Positions 1 to 5,738 of a stretch of DNA of 6,343 nt are shown one piece after another (position 1 is the first letter of the stretch; each line of letters opens with the position of its first letter). A program made the translations under genes and the position numbers. This stretch comes from Clostridia bacterium (lineage in GTDB: Bacteria; Bacillota; Dehalobacteriia; UBA4068), in the NCBI GenBank assembly GCA_012515255.1, contig JAAYYR010000199.1, positions 1-6,343 of the forward strand, read 5' to 3'. The notes below the pieces were generated by a model, which ran no database searches, was not told the origin of the DNA, and worked only from the letters and a program-made list of their open reading frames with translations.

Positions 1-203
1 CTTTCATCAGGACTGGTAACGCTGTCGCGATGCGCCACCTCGATCGTCAGCCGCAATCCCTCATCCGCTGGCTCGACGGCAACGCCCAGGATCACCGCCA
101 AATCACCGATATCCTGCTTCTGCTCGCGGCAACCGCCAAGGCCAAGCAGCAAGGCCGGAGCCAGGAGCATCAGAGCCATGACCCGCCGGGTTTTAGCTTT
201 CAT
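1..203 (-). CDS. Spore germination protein, GerC family lipoprotein (N-terminal part, cut by window edge)
   Basis: GerC-type subunit of a nutrient germinant receptor, known in the family as a lipoprotein on the outer face of the spore inner membrane that works with the GerA and GerB subunits. Seen here: 67 codons starting MKAKTRRVMALMLLAPALLL, a basic n-region and hydrophobic h-region followed by a lipobox LGGC with the lipid-accepting Cys at residue 25. The mature N-terminus then reads DIGDLAVILGVAVEP, which resembles the start of the GerC domain. The ATG at 203-201 is preceded by GGAGG (209-213) with a 5-nt spacer. The start lies inside the last codons of gerA (11-bp overlap), so the two are probably translationally coupled. 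The rest of the gene runs off the left edge, so length and completeness cannot be judged. The family call rests on signal, lipobox and gene order. Confidence 0.82.
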   Translation of the reverse strand, partial: MKAKTRRVMALMLLAPALLLGLGGCREQKQDIGDLAVILGVAVEPADEGLRLTIEVAHRDSVTSPDE

Positions 204-1692
204 CGTCACCTCCGCTATTGTGCCAATCCGACATGCGCCGCCGGTTAGGGCTAAGCTGCACGGGACGGAATTTTAATTTCCACAGCGGGAAACGGATTAC
301 GCTGTCTTTGAGCCCCTGGAAATTGAGCGGGGCGAATGGGGAAAAATAAGGCACGCCGAAAGTCTCAAGGGAGCATAAATACATCAATAAAAAGACCAGG
401 CCCAGCATCAGGCCAAAAAAGCCCATGAACCAACCAAGCGCCAGGAAAATTAACCGGGTGATGGTGGAGACGTCGACAAATGGCACGGTGACGAAGGAGG
501 CGACCGCGGTTAAAGCCAGCACGATCAGCACCGCGGCTGAAATAAGCCCCGCCGATACCGCTGCCTGCCCCATGACCAGGGCGCCGACAATGCTGATTGC
601 CTGCCCGGCAGGCTTAGGCAAACGGATGCCGGCCTCGCGTAAAATCTCAAAGGAAAGGCCGATCAGCAGTAGCGACATGCCGACGGAAAAAGGCGTTTGC
701 GACTCCTCCACCGCAATTGAGATCAATAGTCGAAACGGGATCAATTGCTGATGATAAGAGGTAGCGGCAACGAAAAATCCCGGCAGCAGGATGCTGATAA
801 AAAAGGCGATGGTGCGGATAATGCGCAACCAGGCGGCATAATAAAAGCGGGTATAATAATCATCCGGGTTCTGCAGGCCCTCGACAAATAACATCGGCAC
901 GGTAAGGACGATCGGCGAGCCGTCAACCAATAAGGCTACCCGCCCCTCCAGCACCCGCGCCGCGGCAAGATCAGGTTTCTCCGCCGTGCCTACCGTGGGG
1001 AACAGGGAATAAGGGGTATCCTGAATATACTGCTCAATATAGCCGCTATCCAGTATCGCGTCCACATCGATGCGCTGCAGCCTCCCCTTAAGCTCAGCCA
1101 GCACATCCCGGCTTACGATGCTGCCCACATAAACCAGGGCGATATCGGTTTGCGTATAGCGGCCGAGGCGCAGCATTTCCACCTGAAAATCGGGATGATG
1201 GATTTTCCTTCTCAGCAAAGCCACATTGCTGCGCAGACCCTCGATAAAGCCCTCGCGCGGGCCGCGCATCACCACATCGGTGGCAGGCTCGGCCACGGAA
1301 CGCTGCGGCCATTGGATAAGCTCGATCAACACCGCGCTTTGCGAGCCTTCCAGGAACAGCGCCACCAGTCCCTGCAGCACCCCCGCGACCAGCTTCGCCA
1401 TATCGGTTTCTATTTTATCGCTGCTGACCCGGATGATGCGGGTCGCCGCCTCCGCCATGGTGAAGGGGCCGACTTTATCGGCCTGCAGCAAAGGAGCGAT
1501 CACGCCGCGCCCTAAAAGCAGCTTGTCTACCAAGCCGTCAAGATGAACTAATGCGGCGGGCTGCCCGTTGGCAAGAAGCAGCTCTTTGATCGTCACATCC
1601 ATGCTATAGCCTATTTGGCTGCGGATATAATCGATATTAGCGGCAACCGAGGGCGAAATATCTTGCTTGATTTCGATCTTTGAACCGCTCAC
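193..1692 (-). CDS. gerA: Spore germination protein, GerA/SpoVAF family
   Basis: A-subunit of a nutrient germinant receptor, an integral protein of the spore inner membrane needed to respond to germinants (family knowledge). The chosen start gives 499 residues, normal for the family. Residues 1-285 form a soluble N-terminal region ending in the typical EGRVALLVDGSP stretch (249-260) and VPMLFVEGLQNPDDYY (265-280). Hydrophobic segments lie at about 290-311, 335-350, 365-403 and 413-442, with the family landmarks LPGFFVAATSYHQQLIP (303-319), EILREAGIRLPKP (349-361) and GVPYFSPFAP (446-455). A short basic tail follows (NRRRMSDW). The start is the GTG at 1692-1690: GGAGG at 1700-1704 sits 7 nt upstream, whereas the longer in-frame extension to 1797 has no family-like sequence and begins inside the terminator of the upstream unit. 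GerC follows directly with an 11-bp overlap. No GerB gene lies between them. The germinant cannot be told from sequence. Confidence 0.93.
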   Translation of the reverse strand: MSGSKIEIKQDISPSVAANIDYIRSQIGYSMDVTIKELLLANGQPAALVHLDGLVDKLLLGRGVIAPLLQADKVGPFTMAEAATRIIRVSSDKIETDMAKLVAGVLQGLVALFLEGSQSAVLIELIQWPQRSVAEPATDVVMRGPREGFIEGLRSNVALLRRKIHHPDFQVEMLRLGRYTQTDIALVYVGSIVSRDVLAELKGRLQRIDVDAILDSGYIEQYIQDTPYSLFPTVGTAEKPDLAAARVLEGRVALLVDGSPIVLTVPMLFVEGLQNPDDYYTRFYYAAWLRIIRTIAFFISILLPGFFVAATSYHQQLIPFRLLISIAVEESQTPFSVGMSLLLIGLSFEILREAGIRLPKPAGQAISIVGALVMGQAAVSAGLISAAVLIVLALTAVASFVTVPFVDVSTITRLIFLALGWFMGFFGLMLGLVFLLMYLCSLETFGVPYFSPFAPLNFQGLKDSVIRFPLWKLKFRPVQLSPNRRRMSDWHNSGGDDES

Positions 1693-1699
1693 GGACTCA

Positions 1700-1704
1700 C
1701 CTCC
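1700..1704 (-). promoter_or_regulatory. Shine-Dalgarno that sets the GTG start of gerA
   Basis: GGAGG (within GGCGGAGGTGAG) on the minus strand, 7 nt before the GTG at 1692. It decides for the GTG start over the upstream in-frame ATG at 1797, which has no comparable site and lies within the terminator. Confidence 0.85.
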
Positions 1705-1710
1705 GCCAGC

Positions 1711-1740
1711 TATTCTGTCCGGGAGGCGGGGGAAATATGC
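1711..1740 (-). promoter_or_regulatory. Candidate sigma-G (forespore) promoter for the gerA-gerC operon
   Basis: On the minus strand GCATA (1740-1736) is followed after exactly 18 nt by CAGAATA (1717-1711). The sigma-G pattern known from Bacillus is roughly G-H-A-T-R, 18 nt, then C-A-T-W-H-T-A. The -35 matches fully and the -10 in 6 of 7 positions. Expression of germinant-receptor operons under sigma-G is established for Bacillus, so the location fits. The caveat is that the predicted transcript start, around 1703-1705, falls on the edge of the Shine-Dalgarno, giving a leader of only about a dozen nucleotides. The match is by eye and could be chance. Confidence 0.45.
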
Positions 1741-1780
1741 CAAAACAGCGGATACCGGCGAAGCGCCACGCCGCGGGCAT

Positions 1781-1807
1781 AAAAAAACCGTCGTCAAAGC
1801 GACAGTT
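1781..1807 (-). terminator. Intrinsic terminator of the reductase-purB unit
   Basis: Minus strand: AACTGTCG (1807-1800), loop CTTTGA (1799-1794), then CGACGGTT (1793-1786), forming an 8-bp stem with one G-T wobble and running into a tract of seven T (1787-1781). It lies about 130 nt after the purB stop and upstream of the gerA promoter candidate, so it separates the two minus-strand units. Confidence 0.75.
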
Positions 1808-1890
1808 GTATGCGGGCGATTAAGCGGCGGTCGGCATGGATTTTATTTTGAAGAGCGGCTATGCTTAGCGTCAACAACACTCAGGCCGGC

Positions 1891-1932
1891 TGACAATGCT
1901 TGGCTCAGCACTGTCAAGCATCTTTGCTTGAC
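1891..1932. other. Two overlapping hairpins just after the purB stop
   Basis: GTCAAGCA (1913-1920), loop TCTT, TGCTTGAC (1925-1932) is a perfect 8-bp inverted repeat with a 4-nt loop. A second arm pair, TGACA (1891-1895) with TGTCA (1912-1916), is extended by TGC/GCA across one mismatch around an 8-nt loop, and shares 1913-1916 with the first. The two folds are therefore mutually exclusive. No T-tract follows on either strand, so this is not a standard terminator. It could be a 3'-end stabilising or processing structure, or a protein-binding palindrome. Confidence 0.4.
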
Positions 1933-1937
1933 GGGGT

Positions 1938-3230
1938 TTATAGGCCGGCGCGCTCAAATATATAATCAATATTATGGCGAAAAACATCGAAGGTAAAAAT
2001 ATCCATAATCTCCTCGCGCGAGAGCACGCTATTGATTTTCGGGTTGAGCAATACAAGGTACTGGAAGTCGCTTTGCTGCTCCCAGGCCAGTTTGGCGTCG
2101 GCGGAAATAATCTCATTAGCCTGATCCCGCATCACGCCCTTGGCGACCATGGCCAGCAGCAGCCGCTGAGAGAAAACCACGCCGCGGCTGACCTCGATAT
2201 TACGGCGCATATTGTCGGGAAAGACTTTGAGATTATCCATGACATTAGTAAACAGATACAGCATATAGTCAAGCAGCATACAGCAGCTGGGGATAATAAA
2301 CCGCTCCACCGAAGAATGCGCCGTGTCCCGCTCATGCCAGATCACCTGATCCTCCAAAGCCGGGACGACAAAGCCGCGCAGCATCCGCGCCAGGCCGCAA
2401 ATGAGCTCGCTACTGAAGGGGCGCAGCTTAAAGGGGATGGCGGTGGAACCGGCCTGCCCCTCGGTCATCACCTCCTCCACCTCATGAATCTCGGTGCGCG
2501 AAAGATTGCGGATCTCGGTGGCGAATTTATCAAGCGAACTGCCGATGATCGCGATGGTGGTGATAAATTCGGCATGGCGGTCGCGCTGGATGATTTGATT
2601 AGTCACCAGGGCCGGATGCAGCCCGAGCCTGCGGCAGACAAAAGTTTCCACATGCGGATCAATACTGGCGAAAGTGCCGACGACGCCGGAAATTTTACCG
2701 ACGGCCATCATATGTCTGGCATTGGCAAGGCGGGTGATCGAGCGGTCGATCTCTTTTGTCCACAGCGCCATTTTTAGGCCAAAGGTGACCGGCTCCTCAT
2801 AGGTGCCATGCGTCCGCCCCATCATAAGGGTATATTTGTATTCCCGGGCCAATCGAGCCAGCACGCTGCGTAATTGGCTTAGCTTCGCCTGCAGCAATTC
2901 AGCCGCCTGGCTGACCTGTAGCGACGTGGTGGTGTCCACCATATCTGAGGACGCCATCCCTAGATGCAGATAATTGCCCACCGGGCCGATCTTTTCCCGC
3001 AGGCAGGTCAAAAAGGCCACCGCATTATGGCGGGTTTCGACTTCGATCTCCGCAATACGCTGTATATCATAGGCTGCTTTGGCTTTGATCTCCTGATAAG
3101 CCTCCACCGGGATTTGGCCGATATCCGCCATTGCTTCGCAAGCGGTAACCGCCACATCCATCATTAGCTGATAGCGGTTCTCATCGCTGAATATATTGCT
3201 CATTTCCGGCAATGCGTATTTCTCAATCAT
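1938..3230 (-). CDS. Adenylosuccinate lyase family protein (PurB-like, divergent signature loop)
   Basis: Member of the fumarase/aspartase superfamily, closest in layout to PurB, which splits fumarate from adenylosuccinate and SAICAR in purine synthesis as a cytosolic tetramer. Length is 430 residues against 431 for Bacillus subtilis PurB, and the active-site histidines fall at the same numbers: H68 (RHNAVAF), H89 (LHLGMASSD) and H141 (GRTHG). QRDRHAEF (215-222) and WHERDTAHSS are also PurB-like. The mobile signature loop, normally GSSAMPxKRNP, reads GSTAIPFKLRP (261-271): Ser262, Lys268 and Glu275 are kept, but the second Ser, Met, Arg and the near-invariant Asn (now Arg270) are changed. The start at 3230 has GGAGG (3238-3242) 7 nt upstream. 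It follows the reductase gene by 32 nt, not the usual pur genes. It may be a true PurB or a paralogue acting on another fumaryl-type substrate. Family call is firm, substrate is not. Confidence 0.85.
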   Translation of the reverse strand: MIEKYALPEMSNIFSDENRYQLMMDVAVTACEAMADIGQIPVEAYQEIKAKAAYDIQRIAEIEVETRHNAVAFLTCLREKIGPVGNYLHLGMASSDMVDTTTSLQVSQAAELLQAKLSQLRSVLARLAREYKYTLMMGRTHGTYEEPVTFGLKMALWTKEIDRSITRLANARHMMAVGKISGVVGTFASIDPHVETFVCRRLGLHPALVTNQIIQRDRHAEFITTIAIIGSSLDKFATEIRNLSRTEIHEVEEVMTEGQAGSTAIPFKLRPFSSELICGLARMLRGFVVPALEDQVIWHERDTAHSSVERFIIPSCCMLLDYMLYLFTNVMDNLKVFPDNMRRNIEVSRGVVFSQRLLLAMVAKGVMRDQANEIISADAKLAWEQQSDFQYLVLLNPKINSVLSREEIMDIFTFDVFRHNIDYIFERAGL

Positions 3231-3262
3231 ACTCGCCCCTCCGTTCAGGCCCCGGTACTTCT

Positions 3263-4213
3263 TTATCTGACCCGGATCGCAAATTCCTGGCATTCAGCGG
3301 CGCAGTAGCCGCAAAGGATGCAATCCTTTTCAATCACGCGCGGCTTGCCCTCGAACATCACCAAGGCGTCGCTGGCGCAGCCTTTGAGGCAATTGCCGCA
3401 GCCCTTGCAAAGCATTTGCATCAGTTGCCAGCGCTTATCGCTCTTGATCGCCGTGATCTCATCAAGGCATACAGGCATATCATTGAAGAAACGCAGATTC
3501 ATCTCCAGCTCGCGCGGATGCACCATGCCCACGGCATGGGCGGCGAAACACGGCTCGCGGCGGCCGAAAGCAATGGCCTCGTCGATGCTGCTCAAAAGAT
3601 TGCCGCCGGCCAGTAGCTTCATCGAGTACACGCCCTTGCCCCGGCCCGCGGCATCCTGCGCGGCAGCCAGCATATCCGCCGGGCCGCCTTCCAGCAACCC
3701 CATGCCCGTCTTATTATAGATACAAAAGATGATATCCAACTCCGGTACTTTGGCCAAAGCCCGCACTGCCGCCACATTATGGGTGGAAACGCCAACCGAG
3801 CGCAAGCGGCCTTTTTGCTTCATCTCCAGCAGGCATTGCCAGGCCCCTTCACGCTTGGTGATTACATCAGGGCCGACCCTGGCCGCATGCAGAAGAAAAA
3901 TATCCAGGTAATCGCGGTTGAGGGCGCTTAGCGCCTCCTCTACCGCTTTATGCATATCCGCATAGGTCGCGGCTGTCGATTTACCGGTGATGACGACTTC
4001 TTGATCAGTTCGATCTAAAGCATAGCGCAGATGCGGATATGAGCCGTACATCTGGGCGCTGTCAAAAAAGGTCACTCCCTGCTCGATCGCTGACAGCAGC
4101 AGCCTGCCTCCGTCTTCAACCGTTAATTCCACTTGCAGCGGCCCCATGGGCAGAATACCGAAACATAGCTCACTGACCTTGATCCCGCTATGACCTAATA
4201 TATTATATTTCAT
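3263..4213 (-). CDS. Aldo/keto reductase with C-terminal 2[4Fe-4S] ferredoxin domain
   Basis: Oxidoreductase of 316 residues joining an aldo/keto reductase barrel to a bacterial-type ferredoxin domain. The substrate is unknown. The barrel (about 1-260) begins MKYNILGHSGIKVSELCFG and has the expected tetrad: Asp51 and Tyr56 in FFDSAQMYG, Lys78 in VITGKS, His109 in DIFLLHAA. Two CxxCxxCxxxC clusters follow, Cys269/272/275/279 and Cys298/301/304/308, enough for two [4Fe-4S] centres and suggesting electron exchange with a ferredoxin pool rather than only NAD(P)H. Such fusions are common in anaerobes. No signal peptide or membrane segment, so cytosolic. The ATG at 4213 has GGGAGG (4221-4226) 7 nt upstream. 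The in-frame extension to 4309 would begin inside the promoter. First gene of a unit with the PurB-like gene 32 nt downstream. Confidence 0.92.
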   Translation of the reverse strand: MKYNILGHSGIKVSELCFGILPMGPLQVELTVEDGGRLLLSAIEQGVTFFDSAQMYGSYPHLRYALDRTDQEVVITGKSTAATYADMHKAVEEALSALNRDYLDIFLLHAARVGPDVITKREGAWQCLLEMKQKGRLRSVGVSTHNVAAVRALAKVPELDIIFCIYNKTGMGLLEGGPADMLAAAQDAAGRGKGVYSMKLLAGGNLLSSIDEAIAFGRREPCFAAHAVGMVHPRELEMNLRFFNDMPVCLDEITAIKSDKRWQLMQMLCKGCGNCLKGCASDALVMFEGKPRVIEKDCILCGYCAAECQEFAIRVR

Positions 4214-4280
4214 CAATCGCCCTCCCGGGGTTGTGTACATACGAATCATGCTAATAAAATAACGCTGTAAATCAGTTAAG

Positions 4281-4309
4281 ATTATATCATTAAAGCCTGA
4301 AAAAGCCAA
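4281..4309 (-). promoter_or_regulatory. Sigma-A-type promoter for the aldo/keto reductase-purB unit
   Basis: Minus strand: TTGGCT (4309-4304), 17-nt spacer, TATAAT (4286-4281, perfect -10). Transcription would begin near 4274, giving a leader of about 60 nt before the ATG at 4213. This also argues against the longer reductase ORF, whose first codons overlap the -35 box. Confidence 0.75.
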
Positions 4310-4313
4310 TAAC

Positions 4314-4342
4314 TTGACAAAAGCGTGACAAAAAATTATTAT
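4314..4342 (+). promoter_or_regulatory. Sigma-A-type promoter for tyrS
   Basis: TTGACA (4314-4319, perfect -35), 17-nt spacer, TATTAT (4337-4342, 5 of 6 for the -10). Start expected near 4349, leaving a leader of about 50 nt before tyrS. The octamer TGACAAAA occurs twice here, at 4315-4322 and 4326-4333, 11 bp apart. The -35 box is 4 bp from the -35 box of the divergent promoter. Confidence 0.8.
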
Positions 4343-4360
4343 TTATGAGGATGTTATCAT

Positions 4361-4377
4361 CGGCATTAGAGATGCCG
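4361..4377 (+). promoter_or_regulatory. Small hairpin in the tyrS leader
   Basis: CGGCAT (4361-4366), loop TAGAG, ATGCCG (4372-4377): a perfect 6-bp stem near the 5' end of the predicted tyrS mRNA, 20 nt before the start codon. No T-tract follows, so it is not a terminator. It may protect the 5' end or modulate translation. The role is inferred only. Confidence 0.4.
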
Positions 4378-4397
4378 CCGAGGGAAAGGACAGCCCC

Positions 4398-5630
4398 ATG
4401 GAAAATGTTTTTGATCTGCTCTCCGAGCGCGGTTTTATCGAACAATCCACTAATGAGGAAGAAGTACGCGAGCTGCTTGGCAGGGGCCCGGTAACTTTTT
4501 ATATCGGCTTTGACCCCACCGCGGATAGCCTGCATGTCGGCCATTTCATCCAGGTGATGGTGATGATGCATATGCAGCGCGCCGGACACCGTCCCATCGC
4601 TTTGATCGGTGGCGGCACAACAATGGTTGGCGACCCTTCCGGACGCACGGATTTGCGCCAAATGCTCACCCAGGATGAAATCGCCAGAAACGGCGAAAAA
4701 TTCAAAAAGACCTTTTCCCGCTTTCTCCGCTTTGACGACCGGGACGGCGCGATTATGGTCAATAATGCCGATTGGCTGCTGCCGCTTAATTATATCGATT
4801 TCCTGCGCGAGGTCGGCCGTTATTTCTCCGTCAACCGCATGTTGACCGCCGAATGCTATAAAAGCCGTCTGGAACAGGGCCTGACCTTTCTCGAGTTTAA
4901 TTATATGTTGATGCAGTCCTATGATTTCCTTGAGCTGTACCGCCGCTATGGAGCGCTGCTGCAGCTCGGCGGCAATGACCAGTGGTCGAATATCCTCGCG
5001 GGCGCCGATCTGATTCGCCGCGTGGAAGGAGCGGAAGCGCATGCTCTGACCTTTAAGCTGCTGACTACCGCCGCCGGTAAAAAGATGGGCAAAACCGAAA
5101 GCGGCGCTGTCTGGCTTGATGCGGAAAAGACCAGCCCCTATGAATTTTACCAATACTGGCGTAATATTGACGACGCCGACGTCGCCAATTGCCTGGCCCT
5201 GCTCACATTCATCCCCATGGAGCAAGTGCGCGCCATGACCGATATGGCGGGTGGCGCCGATATCAATAGGGCCAAAGAAAAGCTGGCCTATGAAGTGACC
5301 AAACTGGTGCATAGCGAGGAGGAAGCAGTCAAATCGCAAAACGCGGCGCGGGCGCTATTTGGCGGCGGCGGCATAACTGATGATATGCCCACCACCCTGA
5401 TCGAGCGCGCGGCGCTCAAGCCCGGATTTACTATCATCGATCTGCTGACGGCCTGCCAGCTCATTGCCAGCAATAGCGATGGCCGCCGCCTGATCAAAGA
5501 TGGCGGCATCTACCTGAACAATGAGCGCGTGGCCAGCCATGATCAGCCGGTCAGCGACGCTGATTTCGCCGACGGACAAGCACTGCTGCGTAAAGGCAAA
5601 AAAATCTACCACAAGGCGATTCTGCGCTAA
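4398..5630 (+). CDS. tyrS: Tyrosyl-tRNA synthetase
   Basis: Class Ic aminoacyl-tRNA synthetase that charges tRNA-Tyr with tyrosine using ATP in the cytosol. The 410 residues match the usual length. Rossmann catalytic domain: YIGFDPTADSLHVGH (35-49), with the HIGH motif as H46-V-G-H49; MQSYD (172-176) and GGNDQWSN (191-198), both tyrosine-pocket segments; the KMSKS loop appears as KMGKT (229-233), a form seen in clostridial-type enzymes. An alpha-helical anticodon region follows, then a C-terminal S4 RNA-binding domain at about 345-408 (GRRLIKDGGIYLNNERV, 362-378). The start ATG has AAAGGA (4385-4390) 7 nt upstream. The leader is far too short for the T-box riboswitch that often controls tyrS in Firmicutes. 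Probably co-transcribed with the downstream alkyltransferase, since no terminator was seen in the 108-nt gap. Not truncated. Confidence 0.97.
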   Translation: MENVFDLLSERGFIEQSTNEEEVRELLGRGPVTFYIGFDPTADSLHVGHFIQVMVMMHMQRAGHRPIALIGGGTTMVGDPSGRTDLRQMLTQDEIARNGEKFKKTFSRFLRFDDRDGAIMVNNADWLLPLNYIDFLREVGRYFSVNRMLTAECYKSRLEQGLTFLEFNYMLMQSYDFLELYRRYGALLQLGGNDQWSNILAGADLIRRVEGAEAHALTFKLLTTAAGKKMGKTESGAVWLDAEKTSPYEFYQYWRNIDDADVANCLALLTFIPMEQVRAMTDMAGGADINRAKEKLAYEVTKLVHSEEEAVKSQNAARALFGGGGITDDMPTTLIERAALKPGFTIIDLLTACQLIASNSDGRRLIKDGGIYLNNERVASHDQPVSDADFADGQALLRKGKKIYHKAILR

Positions 5631-5654
5631 ACAGCCGGCTCCTCCGCAATACCT

Positions 5655-5704
5655 GCCGCCGCTTAAGCAAAAATGGCGGCGTCTGCCTTGACAATGAGCG
5701 CGTG
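5655..5704 (+). pseudogene. Relic of a tyrS S4-domain coding segment in the tyrS-ogt gap
   Basis: Aligned without gaps to tyrS positions 5482-5531 (constant offset 173), this stretch matches at 42 of 50 bases. Read in the corresponding frame (from 5654) it gives CRRLSKNGGVCLDNERV against GRRLIKDGGIYLNNERV of TyrS residues 362-378, 11 of 17 identical. There is no start codon or catalytic domain, and it lies in a different frame from both tyrS and the next gene, so it is not an active gene. It is best explained as the surviving scrap of a duplicated tyrS 3' end or of a lost second tyrosyl-tRNA synthetase gene. Its GCCGCC (5655-5660) and GGCGGC (5675-5680) arms can pair around a 14-nt loop, but without a following T-run. 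A function as RNA structure is possible and untested. Confidence 0.7.
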
Positions 5705-5738
5705 CCGGTCTTTGAAAGCGTTTGCAAGGAGGTTCACC

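Noticed and set aside
1733..1739. CATATTT as a sigma-G -10 box for gerA
   Set aside because: No acceptable -35 lies 17-18 nt upstream of it. The GCATA-18-CAGAATA pair is a better reading of the same region.
1693..1797. N-terminal extension of gerA to an upstream ATG
   Set aside because: The extra 35 residues do not look like GerA, and the ATG lies in the terminator of the upstream unit, while the GTG at 1692 has a strong Shine-Dalgarno.
1974..2777. 267-codon open frame on the plus strand opposite the purB-like gene
   Set aside because: Antisense to a well-supported enzyme, with no family-like sequence and low-complexity His/Asp/Gly-rich composition.
4290..5339. Long open frame (349 codons) on the minus strand opposite tyrS
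   Set aside because: It is fully antisense to a clear tyrS, has no recognisable domain, is rich in His and Gln as expected of a mirrored frame, and runs over both divergent promoters.
5655..5680. GCCGCC/GGCGGC hairpin as a tyrS terminator
   Set aside because: The loop is 14 nt and no T-tract follows. The same arms occur inside the tyrS coding sequence, so they reflect the duplicated segment.
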